24,629 nucleotides of DNA. Source: a virus. The DNA lies in the IMG/VR virus record IMGVR_UViG_3300032282_006311, positions 1-24,629 of that record. One strand, given 5' to 3'. Made by a program: the position numbers and the translations under genes. Positions within the stretch are counted from its first letter, which is position 1. Every line of letters starts with the position of its first letter. The notes below the pieces were generated by a model. It ran no database searches and was not told the DNA's origin. It was given only the letters and a program-made list of their open reading frames with translations. Shown here piece after piece: positions 1-7,699 of this stretch.

Positions 1-607
1 ATTTAAACGTAATTGAAGGGTCTATAGAGGCAACTTTATTTTTAATGTAATTCCACTCGGTCCAGCCGCAGAAAAAGTCACGATCTTTTAAATAGTTCAC
101 CGTATATACTACAGACTTTGATTTATTTGGCTTCCACCCAGCAAAAACATTCATATCTATTCCATGCGGAACAACCGTGCCATTTTTATTTTCCCATGAG
201 TTTTTGTTATGCTGTGTTATGAAAACATTAATATCAACCTCTATTCCTCTGACTCTTTCGAAATTTGCATCCTTGATAGGCTCAACATGGTCTACATGGA
301 CTATTGGAAGTCTAGTTCCATTAGATAGGTTTATCATAGTTTGAATTTGATAATATCTATCCTGAGATAATAGGAAATCTGCATCCTTTGGTATCTGATC
401 AAAGTTATTGATTACAGTACAGTTTTTAGGCATACGCCTAAACTGCTCATTCCACTTCTTCATTCCATCCATTTCTAGTAGATAGAACTGGTGACCAGTT
501 TTTGCTAAAGCTTCCTGATAGGCCTCATGGGTCGAGAAGCATACAATCTTATATTTATCGCGACGCTTAGCGTTGATTTTGTTTGCTATAAAAGGTATTG
601 GGTTCAT
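1..607 (-). CDS. Glycosyltransferase, GT-B type, N-terminal part (cut by window edge)
   Basis: Reading leftward from ATG at 607 gives an open frame of about 202 residues with no stop before base 1, so the C-terminal half lies outside the window. It begins MNPIPFIANKINAKRRDKYK, followed by FSTHEAYQEALAKTGHQFYL and later VVPHGIDMNVFAGW. The last segment, a VPHGID-type motif followed by a residue pair that often ends the first Rossmann domain, is what GT4-like sugar transferases show. The ATG overlaps the stop of the next gene (604-1701) in an ATGA junction, so it is co-transcribed and probably translationally coupled with two upstream glycosyltransferases. The donor and acceptor cannot be told. 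The assignment rests on the fold-level pattern and the neighbours; the donor-binding domain is not visible. Confidence 0.7.
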   Translation of the reverse strand, partial: MNPIPFIANKINAKRRDKYKIVCFSTHEAYQEALAKTGHQFYLLEMDGMKKWNEQFRRMPKNCTVINNFDQIPKDADFLLSQDRYYQIQTMINLSNGTRLPIVHVDHVEPIKDANFERVRGIEVDINVFITQHNKNSWENKNGTVVPHGIDMNVFAGWKPNKSKSVVYTVNYLKDRDFFCGWTEWNYIKNKVASIDPSITFK

Positions 608-1701
608 AGTATTGCCTTAAGTTTTTCAGCGCATGCCTCTATAGAGAAGTTGTCTATTAAAAATTGTTTGTTTTCTTCGACTATGGTTGATACCGCATCT
701 GGATTTTCTATGACGAATCTCATCTTTTCACATAGCTCACTAGTAGATCCATCATACCAGTTTTCATTATGATTATAGTAGAATCCATCCATTCCAAAGA
801 CTTTCTTTTTTATAAGATTTTTAATCAAAAGATCTTGATTCTTGAAGTTCTTCTTAATTCCAGATATGCAGTTTGCTATTACTGGCTTTCCTTTGAGTGC
901 AGCTTGAGCCATGGGAAGTCCTTCGCCCTCGCCTCTAGAGGTCGATACAAAACAGTCGCAGGCATTCTCTAAGGCCGCCAAATCGTCATCAGATAGCATT
1001 TGAGTTATTATTGCTATCCTTGGATAGGCGTTCTCATTTTTACCTATCTGCCTCTTAAGCTCCTGAATCATCATTTTTATGTGATCTCTGCTTTCATCTG
1101 GACTCTTCTGGCTTATATACGATTTAATAACTAGAGACACATTGTCGTAAACAGTGAACTCAGTTAAAAACGCATGCACCATAGCGTTTATATTTTTCTT
1201 ATTTGAGTAATCAGATATGGTATAGAACTTATATGTGTTTTCAATGCCATATGGAGTAAAATCAAATACTCTACTAGACGGCACGGCTTCTTTTGGGTGA
1301 TCAATTATCTTTATTTTATCGCTTATTAATCCAGAGTTTAAGCATGCTTGCTTTTGTTCTTCAGTAGTAACCCAAATTTCATCCATTAGTGCGCAGCCGC
1401 TTTTCCAGCCAGACCCAATAAAACAATCGGTCTCCCAGAAAAAATATCCGATATTCTTAACCCCCTCTATTCTTACAAACATATCAGGAAGACACTGTTG
1501 AATTACAGTATCTATATCATTTAGACCGTTTTTCTCTAGATTATATATGTAGTCATTGTGCTTAACAGGTATTCTGCTGAGAGTTATCCATGTTGGGGTC
1601 ACTGTAAATCCCGCTCTATCTATGGCTTTGATCATAGAAACAGCCGCATTTCCGTATCCAGTGCCGTCTCTATATACTGATATATATGATATCTTTTTCA
1701 T
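604..1701 (-). CDS. Glycosyltransferase family 4-like protein
   Basis: 365 residues, a normal length for a GT-B enzyme. The N-terminal half contains the glycine-rich start (YRDGTGYGNAA, residues 10-20). The C-terminal half has SNKKNINAMVHAF (166-178), the usual site after the first strand of the donor domain, and SRGEGEGLPMAQAALKGKPV (255-274). The last segment is the EX7E donor-binding region, but the second acid is Gln: E258 followed eight residues later by Q266. The ATG at 1701 is preceded by a strong GGAGG and overlaps the upstream glycosyltransferase stop as ATGA. It is the middle member of a three-gene glycosyltransferase run. It probably transfers a sugar from a nucleotide-sugar to virion, host surface or DNA targets; which one cannot be read from sequence. 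Confidence 0.85.
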   Translation of the reverse strand: MKKISYISVYRDGTGYGNAAVSMIKAIDRAGFTVTPTWITLSRIPVKHNDYIYNLEKNGLNDIDTVIQQCLPDMFVRIEGVKNIGYFFWETDCFIGSGWKSGCALMDEIWVTTEEQKQACLNSGLISDKIKIIDHPKEAVPSSRVFDFTPYGIENTYKFYTISDYSNKKNINAMVHAFLTEFTVYDNVSLVIKSYISQKSPDESRDHIKMMIQELKRQIGKNENAYPRIAIITQMLSDDDLAALENACDCFVSTSRGEGEGLPMAQAALKGKPVIANCISGIKKNFKNQDLLIKNLIKKKVFGMDGFYYNHNENWYDGSTSELCEKMRFVIENPDAVSTIVEENKQFLIDNFSIEACAEKLKAIL

Positions 1702-3362
1702 ACCACCTCCACTATCTTTGGTTTTCTCTGTATATTGTTCATTGTTTCGTATCTAAAAGTCTCGAATCCATTATAGTTCTGCGCTACCTGAGCAATTGAC
1801 TTTACAATATCGTTTCTATCGAGTCTTTTATTTACTCCATTTTCATTTTTGATCTTTGATTTAAGACTAGTTAAAAACGATTTTCTTGCAGCATATGACC
1901 TGAGTGATGATTTTGGCGGAGTAAAATTAAATACTAGATAGTCAATAAAGTCATCGTCATTGTACGCAGCGTTTATATTTAAAGAGTTTAGATCTATATA
2001 TCTAGGGTTTTCGTACCATCTTTGGCTAGAAAGCATGGGAAGTTTTTCAAAAATCGCGTCCCATTTGTTATAGGTTTCCTGATTAGTATGTCGCGTTCTA
2101 GCTGTAAATAAAGCTTCTTGCGATAACTTATTTCTAAAATTGCTATCCTCTTGAAAATAGCTGGCTATTTTTTCTGCGCAATCATTTGGGTCTGGCATTG
2201 CTCTGATCTGCGCCGTTTCTCTTTCAGACTCTTCACGCCAGGCTGCAATTTTAATTGATCCATATGATCCACCAAAGGAGTTAAGCTCATGCATAGCTGC
2301 ATAGTCAGAAGCAATAGTAGGAACTGCGCACGCCTTAGCTTCTATTAGAGGTATCTCCAAAGCACCTGCTACGCTAAGTTGAACATAAAGATCTGAAGTA
2401 TTGTATACTGTAGCTAGTTGTTCCCTAGTTAGTCCTCGTGCCGTATTTGGCGGATGCGCTGTATAGTTACCGCATTTGTTGCATGTACAAACATCCCCAC
2501 TAAAAAATGAAGCAAAATAGTTGCCGCAATTGCCGCAGCAGTACGTCATTAAAACTTTAGATCCTAATTTGTACTTTATGATATCTTTACCTATGTCAAA
2601 TCCAACGTCTGGATAGCTTGTGTGTAGGTAAAGATATGTATTATCTACTAGATCATCCCTACCAACAGAAGCCCATTTATCTAGAGCTTTGCCGAAGGCG
2701 TACATTAGATCTGGGAATAGCTTCCTTGGTTGATTTCTCATCACTGTTAAAACCAAATTTACATCATCCTTAATACCTAAAGTCTTTCGAGCCTCATTTT
2801 TTGGCATTGGCTTGAACACCTCCTGGTCTACACCAGGCATAGTATTAGTATTAGCAATATTTGTTCTAGTACCAGAGTATTCTTTTATTACAGATAGACC
2901 CCAGTCTGTGTAGGACGAAACTATATCAACAGTTGAAAAAACGCCAATCCACTCAGATTTTGGAGGCTCTGAATCAACGCATGTAGACCAGACATAGTTA
3001 AATAAATGTCTAGAAGCGGACTTGCAAATCCACTCGTCGTGCCAAAAATCTCTATAAGAGAATACGATATCCGGCTTAAAATCCAATACGGTTCTATCAA
3101 AACGTAAACTACCAAACTGGGCTGTTTGATAGTTTGAGTTATATCTTTCAAGCTCGCTCTGCTCTGTTGGTATAACAGGATAGACTTTCCAAGGAACTGA
3201 CCGCACTCTTGGGTCACCATCATCTACATAAGATGCCAACTCTGCGACTTCATATTTGCCGCTATTGTGCATGATCTTTAGTAGATCATTTGCCATTACC
3301 GAAAAACCAGTATTTAACTGACTGAACTCACTGACCAAAAGTATTCTTTTTTTTCTCTCCAA
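1698..3362 (-). CDS. Glycosyltransferase with an inserted Cys-rich zinc-ribbon-like loop
   Basis: GT-B type protein of about 554 residues. The N-terminal domain starts RKKRILLVSEFSQLNTGFS; the donor domain has LVLTVMRNQPRKLFPDLM and SDLYVQLSVAGALEIPLIEA. The first Glu of the EX7E motif appears to be Gly while the second (IEAKACAVP) is kept. Between these, at residues 275-297, six cysteines are clustered (C275, C276, C279, C292, C294, C297) in a pattern like a zinc ribbon, where ordinary GT4 enzymes have only a short loop. A C-terminal extension of about 130 residues has no recognised domain. The frame opens at TTG 3395, but TTG 3362 follows AAGGA with a 7-base spacer and reduces overlap with the upstream small gene from 68 to 35 bases, so I chose it. 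It couples to the next glycosyltransferase by ATGA. Confidence 0.82.
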   Translation of the reverse strand: MERKKRILLVSEFSQLNTGFSVMANDLLKIMHNSGKYEVAELASYVDDGDPRVRSVPWKVYPVIPTEQSELERYNSNYQTAQFGSLRFDRTVLDFKPDIVFSYRDFWHDEWICKSASRHLFNYVWSTCVDSEPPKSEWIGVFSTVDIVSSYTDWGLSVIKEYSGTRTNIANTNTMPGVDQEVFKPMPKNEARKTLGIKDDVNLVLTVMRNQPRKLFPDLMYAFGKALDKWASVGRDDLVDNTYLYLHTSYPDVGFDIGKDIIKYKLGSKVLMTYCCGNCGNYFASFFSGDVCTCNKCGNYTAHPPNTARGLTREQLATVYNTSDLYVQLSVAGALEIPLIEAKACAVPTIASDYAAMHELNSFGGSYGSIKIAAWREESERETAQIRAMPDPNDCAEKIASYFQEDSNFRNKLSQEALFTARTRHTNQETYNKWDAIFEKLPMLSSQRWYENPRYIDLNSLNINAAYNDDDFIDYLVFNFTPPKSSLRSYAARKSFLTSLKSKIKNENGVNKRLDRNDIVKSIAQVAQNYNGFETFRYETMNNIQRKPKIVEVV

Positions 3363-3519
3363 TTGCAAATCCTTTGTATTTTTGAGGTGGCTCAATATTA
3401 GCTGATGTTTTATTCAACGAGTAAAATTTTTCTATAGTTTCTCCATAAGAAAAGGGCCTGCTTAGAAGCCCTTCCTTATTTAAAAAATCTAGAAACTTAA
3501 CGAGTAATTTTTCATTCAT
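3328..3519 (-). CDS. Small protein downstream of ssb, unknown function
   Basis: 63 residues, not recognised. It is Lys-rich, begins MNEKLLVKFLDFLNKEGLLS and ends KKKNTFGQ; the first third is probably helical. The ATG shares its A with the ssb stop codon (TAATG), so it is very likely translated by re-initiation after ssb. Its 3' end overlaps the start of the next glycosyltransferase. The tight coupling to ssb suggests a replication accessory role, but that is inference from position only. Confidence 0.6.
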   Translation of the reverse strand: MNEKLLVKFLDFLNKEGLLSRPFSYGETIEKFYSLNKTSANIEPPQKYKGFAIGEKKKNTFGQ

Positions 3520-3932
3520 TAGAATGGGATGTCTTGTAAAGCCGCTTCAGATTTTCCTTTTGACTTTGGTTTTGATTCTGAAACTGGTTTTGACTCTGTG
3601 TCTTTCTTTCCATTCATAAACTCAAAGTCTTGAATAGCAACTAGTATTTTACTGCGCTTTTCTCCATCTTTTGTTTCCCAATTCTCTTGCTTAAGATGCC
3701 CCTCCATTAGGATTGGATCGCCTTTCTTAAGGTATTCAGAAATGACAGAAGCTCTTGCTCCCCACATTTCTGCATCAATATATGTGCTCTCTTCTTTCTT
3801 TTCACCCGACTTTGTGGTGAATTTGCGATTTATAGCGACTCTAAATCTAACAACATTTGAGTCACCAACTGACTTTAGTTCAGGATCAGATACAAGATTT
3901 GCTGCGACGATAACTTTATTAAAATTTGCCAT
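3519..3932 (-). CDS. ssb: Single-stranded DNA-binding protein
   Basis: 137 residues with one OB fold, close to the size of small bacterial and phage SSBs. It starts MANFNKVIVAANLVSDPELK, followed by VVRFRVAINRKF and the STYIDAEMWGARA strand containing the conserved aromatic. Then come YLKKGDPILMEGHL and a Lys/Ser-rich flexible tail (about residues 112-130). It ends in DIPF, the acidic/Phe tip through which bacterial SSBs recruit partners. It would coat single-stranded DNA at the phage fork and in recombination. It follows the C-terminal half of the polymerase after a 41-base gap, the largest in the window, which contains a TATAAT. Confidence 0.95.
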   Translation of the reverse strand: MANFNKVIVAANLVSDPELKSVGDSNVVRFRVAINRKFTTKSGEKKEESTYIDAEMWGARASVISEYLKKGDPILMEGHLKQENWETKDGEKRSKILVAIQDFEFMNGKKDTESKPVSESKPKSKGKSEAALQDIPF

Positions 3933-3948
3933 ATATGTCTCGTGATTG

Positions 3949-3954
3949 ATTATA
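3949..3954 (-). promoter_or_regulatory. Possible -10 box (TATAAT) upstream of ssb
   Basis: A perfect TATAAT on the minus strand in the longest gap of the window (3933-3973), ending 16 bases before the ssb ATG. No convincing -35 box is visible 16-18 bases upstream (CTAAAG there). A weak GAG lies between it and the start codon. The box may be chance in AT-rich DNA. Confidence 0.25.
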
Positions 3955-3973
3955 GTATTTTAAATGCGTTTCT

Positions 3974-5494
3974 TTAGTTGATTTTTATAGTTTCTACAGA
4001 CCATCCAAACCCAGTGCCATTCAATTTTAGCATGCAGTACGCACCCTCTGAAATTACATTTTTCAATTTTTGATACTGCTCTGGAAAACAAACAACGTTT
4101 ATCGTTCCAGTATTATCAGAAATAGTTATTTGACACATTTCTTGACCTGGATTCTTGCCCTTTTTTGTGGTTGTTGGTTTGAGTTTTGTTATTTTAGCTG
4201 TCAACACAGCAGAAAGCTTTTTGTTATTCTTAGCTTTATTAAAGCAATCCTTACAAGACCAGTCATCCTCAGTATTTACATTATGATCATAGCTAAAGGC
4301 AAAACCCATCAAATCCTTTTCGGCGGAACTCTTAACCATAGCAGAATCACTAGCGAGTAGGTTTATTGAGTTCGCCTCGGATATAACTATTTCTTTTCTC
4401 TTCTTTACAGACTTGGATTCGGCGCAAAGTCTTACCGCATCTAAAAGATTCGATCCAGTTGATTGATCATTCAATTGTTGAAAAACAAATTCTATTTCCT
4501 TAGCTGTTAATTGCTTCAGCATCAAATAAATGCTCAGCATCGTTGTTCTTGAAAGACCATATTCATCGCAAGCTCCGCAGTTTATAAGGCTTTCTGTAGC
4601 CAATGAACGTATCTTATACTCTTCTGATGCGAAATGAAGTTTCAAAAGCTGTATGAAGTTTTTAGGTCTTGTTTTTATAATAGCGATTGCATCCGTATCT
4701 CCAACTTGCTTGATATGTGAAAGGCCATAGATTATTTTGTCCTGTTTAATGCAAAAGTCATTTTCTGATTTTGACATTGATGGAGGCTCAATGTTTATGC
4801 CTAACATACGACCTTCATTGATCAGATCCTGTATTTCTTCCCTAGGCTTCTGCTTAGCCTTACTGTAAGTAAGATATACGCAATAGAATTCTAAAGGAAA
4901 ATTTTCCTTTAGATAGGCTGTTTTATAAGCCCAAAGCGCGTATTTTTTAGCATGAGCATCATTAAAAGCATATCTTCCAGCTCCTTCAATTAATGAAAAA
5001 AGCTGCTCTGCCATATCGCTAGACCTGCCGTTTCTTAAGCAGCCAGCTATAAACCTATCCTTTAGGTCAATAATAATCTTTTGGTCTTTTTTGCCGATAC
5101 CTTTTCTTAGTTTATCGACAATAACCAAACGCTCTAGATATGGCATATCCTTCCAAGCGATATCGCCACCGAACTTCATCAACTGTTCTTGGTAAATTAA
5201 TACCCCTAAAGTTGGTGATAGTATGGAATTAACCGTCTCATCATTATAATCAGGTTTTTCTGAAAGTCCGTTTTTGACTTTTGAATACGTCTCAGTCATG
5301 CCTGACTCTAGACATGCGGGTCTAATTAATGAAATTACAGCGCTAAGCTCATTGATGTTTGACGGCTTAATTGTCGCAGACCACTTTTTACCAAGATCGC
5401 TTTCTAGCTGAAAGACTCCTATGGTGTGTCCGTTTTGGATTAGTCTCCAAGTCTTATCGTTCTTAAGTGAAAGGTTATTTGTATCGAATTTCAT
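3974..5494 (-). CDS. dnaE: DNA polymerase III alpha subunit (DnaE), C-terminal half: fingers to OB domain
   Basis: 506 residues matching the part of DnaE after the palm. In order: GVFQLES (26-32), SLIRPACLESGM (55-66), LGVLIYQEQLM (96-106), LRKGIGKKD (129-137), YAFNDAHAKKYALWAY (175-190), AYLKENFPLEFY (193-204), LINCGACDEYGLSR, the MGFAFSYDHN segment, and an OB fold in the last 80 residues (AVLTAKITKL to the end). The catalytic aspartates are absent; they lie in the gene at 10594-12459. Its first residues align from the linker before the fingers (FDTNNLSLKNDKTWRLIQ), so the two genes together make a complete polymerase. I see no clear QxxLF-type clamp-binding motif in the region where E. coli DnaE has one. 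The ATG overlaps the exonuclease stop as ATGA. Confidence 0.93.
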   Translation of the reverse strand: MKFDTNNLSLKNDKTWRLIQNGHTIGVFQLESDLGKKWSATIKPSNINELSAVISLIRPACLESGMTETYSKVKNGLSEKPDYNDETVNSILSPTLGVLIYQEQLMKFGGDIAWKDMPYLERLVIVDKLRKGIGKKDQKIIIDLKDRFIAGCLRNGRSSDMAEQLFSLIEGAGRYAFNDAHAKKYALWAYKTAYLKENFPLEFYCVYLTYSKAKQKPREEIQDLINEGRMLGINIEPPSMSKSENDFCIKQDKIIYGLSHIKQVGDTDAIAIIKTRPKNFIQLLKLHFASEEYKIRSLATESLINCGACDEYGLSRTTMLSIYLMLKQLTAKEIEFVFQQLNDQSTGSNLLDAVRLCAESKSVKKRKEIVISEANSINLLASDSAMVKSSAEKDLMGFAFSYDHNVNTEDDWSCKDCFNKAKNNKKLSAVLTAKITKLKPTTTKKGKNPGQEMCQITISDNTGTINVVCFPEQYQKLKNVISEGAYCMLKLNGTGFGWSVETIKIN

Positions 5495-6135
5495 TGTGTA
5501 ACTTGCGCCTGGCTGGTATTGATTTTAGGTCTGATTTTTACCATGAACTTCATGTATCTTTGAAACATCTTTTTTGTGATTTCAACGTCTTCTGACGCAT
5601 CATGATTGGATGTTGCTCTGCTTAGACCCATAAGTTCGGCATATGTATCCATTTTATTGTTTTTCAAACCATCTCTACCAAATATAGAAAACATTAGAGG
5701 CATCATGTCTATTTGGATATTTGACCAAGGCGAATCTTCGTCTAGATCTAGCAACTTATGCTCCGCCATATGATGCCTAATGAATGGTATGTCAAAATTA
5801 ATGATGTTAAAACCAACTAGAATAGGCGCTGTCCAAAACTTTTTTGTTGGATTCATTGAGTCAATATACTCTTTGAATTTTCTCATGGCAACCTTTGGAT
5901 GCAATCCGTCTTTATTTGCAGCGTTCCAAAGAGAATCACCTATAACAGCAAGAGCCTCTTTACTGGCCTCATTCGGCTTCTGCGGTTTTATTAGTATGGT
6001 AAACTTGCCATTTTCTATCTCTGTGTAGTCAGAGTATTTTAAAGCTGTGGCGGCTATTTGAACTATTTCCGAATTTTTCGGGTTCAAGCCGCTTGTTTCT
6101 ATATCAAAAACAATGAAATTTTTGTTGTTTGCCAC
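5491..6135 (-). CDS. DEDDh 3'-5' exonuclease (DnaQ-like proofreading candidate)
   Basis: 214 residues with all five acid/His positions of the DnaQ family: D11 and E13 in FDIETSGL, D115 in GFNIINFDIPFI, and H178 and D183 in NHDASEDVEI. It would remove mispaired 3' ends. It is immediately upstream of, and ATGA-coupled to, the C-terminal half of DnaE, so it is the natural proofreading partner of the split polymerase. The start is GTG at 6135, which gives the MANNKNFIVFDIET N-terminus expected for the family; no strong Shine-Dalgarno is visible. Other DnaQ-like roles, such as RNase T-like trimming, are possible but less likely given the neighbour. Confidence 0.9.
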   Translation of the reverse strand: MANNKNFIVFDIETSGLNPKNSEIVQIAATALKYSDYTEIENGKFTILIKPQKPNEASKEALAVIGDSLWNAANKDGLHPKVAMRKFKEYIDSMNPTKKFWTAPILVGFNIINFDIPFIRHHMAEHKLLDLDEDSPWSNIQIDMMPLMFSIFGRDGLKNNKMDTYAELMGLSRATSNHDASEDVEITKKMFQRYMKFMVKIRPKINTSQAQVTQ

Positions 6136-6143
6136 GCCATATT

Positions 6144-6755
6144 CTAGGCTTCAAGAAATGATGTTTCAACTTTCTTTGGTAAGGAGTTAAATGATCTTCT
6201 AAGCGATCCACCGCTAGCAGCTCTTTGTTTTGCCCCTATTTTAAAATCCCATTTTTTGGTCTTTAGTGTCATCCAATAAGTATAAAGAGTAGCTGAAGCG
6301 TGTTCTGAATATCTTTTTATGTCTATTGGCAGTCCGTACTCCTTAATGAGTTTAACAGCTCTTCTTTCAGCGTTAAGTTCACAGGCAATCATTTTCTTAG
6401 TGTAAGAAATTAAATCTTTATTTTTAACATCAACTTCATCTTTGATCCATTGGCAAACAACATTTTGAACGCTTCCATATTTTTCGTGACCGCAGTTTTT
6501 GTATGCATAGTCGCCGTCAATCCATTGTAGTACATGAGCAAATTCATGGACTAACGTTGAAAGAAAATCGGATTCATTTAATCCAATTCCACAGTGCAGT
6601 AATTTTTCATCTTCATCAAAATATCCAGCGACTTTAAAATTAAAAGGCGTCATCTTAACAAGTCTTCCTCGGCCAATTTTTACCTTTACGCCATTTTCTT
6701 TGCACGTTTTTCTTACATACTTCAGAAAGTCTTTAACAGCCTTAGAAGTCTTCAT
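6144..6755 (-). CDS. HExxH zinc metallopeptidase-like protein
   Basis: 203 residues. STLVHEFAHVLQWIDG contains the HExxH zinc site (H70, E71, H74). A downstream helix, ACELNAERRAVKLIKEY, offers E126 or E130 as third ligand, as in SprT- and gluzincin-like phage proteins. The C-terminus is basic (KQRAASGGSLRRSF). There is no signal peptide, so it probably acts in the cytoplasm or virion; the substrate is unknown. The gene is transcribed away from the plus-strand island across a 30-base gap that holds a 10-base palindrome, and is followed after 8 bases by the exonuclease. Confidence 0.75.
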   Translation of the reverse strand: MKTSKAVKDFLKYVRKTCKENGVKVKIGRGRLVKMTPFNFKVAGYFDEDEKLLHCGIGLNESDFLSTLVHEFAHVLQWIDGDYAYKNCGHEKYGSVQNVVCQWIKDEVDVKNKDLISYTKKMIACELNAERRAVKLIKEYGLPIDIKRYSEHASATLYTYWMTLKTKKWDFKIGAKQRAASGGSLRRSFNSLPKKVETSFLEA

Positions 6756-6759
6756 ACAT

Positions 6760-6769
6760 GTGTATACAC
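6760..6769. promoter_or_regulatory. Perfect palindrome GTGTATACAC in the only divergent gap
   Basis: The 30 bases between the metallopeptidase start (6755, minus) and the first plus-strand gene (6786) contain the self-complementary GTGTATACAC. On the minus strand it reads GTG-TATACA, then 5 bases, then ATG, the same arrangement found before three other minus genes. On the plus strand the same TATACA lies 17 bases before ATG 6786, leaving room for a TAGG Shine-Dalgarno. One element could therefore serve as -10 box for both directions, or as an operator. Confidence 0.5.
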
Positions 6770-6785
6770 CTTGTAGGTTCGCAAA

Positions 6786-7052
6786 ATGTCCTTGAAACGA
6801 GCAATCAATAAACTACTCAAGCACACCAAATCCAGCTATAAGGGCTTTAAAATTGGTGATACAGTTGTTAATACAAATACAAAATGTATGCACTACGGAA
6901 GCATGGGAGAGGTTGTTAAAATAGAGGAGTTGCCAAACAATTCTGGATATTTAGTTCACTATCATGTCACTAATTATGGCGCTAATTTTAAACCAGGCGA
7001 TATTTTGACAAAGACAGAAGACCAATTAGCCATGGGTATTTACAATGAATAA
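6786..7052 (+). CDS. Small basic protein, first gene of plus-strand island, unknown function
   Basis: 88 residues. It has a basic N-terminus (MSLKRAINKLLKHTKSSYKG) followed by a short beta-rich part (FKIGDTVVNTNTKCMHYGSM, GEVVKIEELPNNSGYLVHYH). The pattern of GD-V-N near a GxVVKI turn is reminiscent of small SH3/KOW-like barrels, but this is only fold-level similarity. A TAGG lies about 9 bases before the ATG. It overlaps the next gene by 8 bases. No family is recognised. Confidence 0.7.
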   Translation: MSLKRAINKLLKHTKSSYKGFKIGDTVVNTNTKCMHYGSMGEVVKIEELPNNSGYLVHYHVTNYGANFKPGDILTKTEDQLAMGIYNE

Positions 7053-7374
7053 TACAAAATCAGCAGTATGGACAACAAAATATAAAAACGATTTACCAGA
7101 CTCGGCCTTCATGCATATAGAGTCTGGTGGCAAAAAAGACTCCGAAGGGAAAACAACCCCAAGATCTTTAAGACATTTCCCATACAAAGACGCCGATGGT
7201 AAGGTAGATATAATACATGTTAGAAACGCAATTGCAAGAATTCCTCAATCAAAACTATCAGCTCAGTTGAAAGCTAGTCTTCAGGCAAAAGCTCGTTCTA
7301 TTTTGGCTAAACTTTATAAGTCTGGAAAGGCTTTTATAAACAAGATTCTATCTAAGGATTTTAGACATGGATAA
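7045..7374 (+). CDS. Phage head-associated conserved module (SLRHFP domain), stand-alone
   Basis: 109 residues. The central stretch runs NDLPDSAFMHIESGGKKDSE, then GKTTPRSLRHFPYKDADGK, then VRNAIARIPQ and an Ala/Lys-rich helix. This combination of LPDSaF, PRSLRHfP and hvRNAlarI is one I know as a conserved segment attached to or next to prohead proteases and scaffold-type proteins in many tailed phages. Here it stands alone. The family placement is from memory of the motif, so the exact domain name is not asserted. Its neighbour downstream is another head-region-type module, which supports a morphogenesis link. Confidence 0.65.
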   Translation: MNNTKSAVWTTKYKNDLPDSAFMHIESGGKKDSEGKTTPRSLRHFPYKDADGKVDIIHVRNAIARIPQSKLSAQLKASLQAKARSILAKLYKSGKAFINKILSKDFRHG

Positions 7375-7699
7375 TAAAAAGGTGACCTTAAATAAACCAA
7401 GACGAATTGGAAAAGGCGAGCCTGGTTATGGTAAAAAGAAATTTGTAGTTTATGTTAAGAACGACAAAGGTAATGTTGTTCGTGTTACTTTTGGTGACCC
7501 AAAAATGGAAATCAAAAGAGACAATCCGGGTAGAAGAAAAAATTTCAGATCTAGACACAGCTGTGACGACAATCCTGGACCAAAATGGAAGGCTAGGTAT
7601 TGGTCTTGCAAGATGTGGGAAAGTAAGAAGAGCGTAACAGACTATACATCCGGACGCTACAATAAATTTGTAGACCATATCAATAAGCAGGCTAAATGA
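7367..7699 (+). CDS. Conserved phage protein with RHSCDD...YWSCKMW motif
   Basis: 110 residues. KKKFVVYVKNDKGNVVRVTFG, then a basic stretch with RRKNFRSRHSCDD, then KARYWSCKMWESKKSVTDYT. The two cysteines (RHSC and YWSCKMW) and flanking basic residues are a conserved phage module often found beside, or fused to, capsid-maturation genes. Its biochemical role is not known to me. It has an excellent Shine-Dalgarno (AAGGA, 8-base spacer), overlaps the upstream gene by 8 bases and the downstream holin-like gene by ATGA. Confidence 0.7.
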   Translation: MDNKKVTLNKPRRIGKGEPGYGKKKFVVYVKNDKGNVVRVTFGDPKMEIKRDNPGRRKNFRSRHSCDDNPGPKWKARYWSCKMWESKKSVTDYTSGRYNKFVDHINKQAK

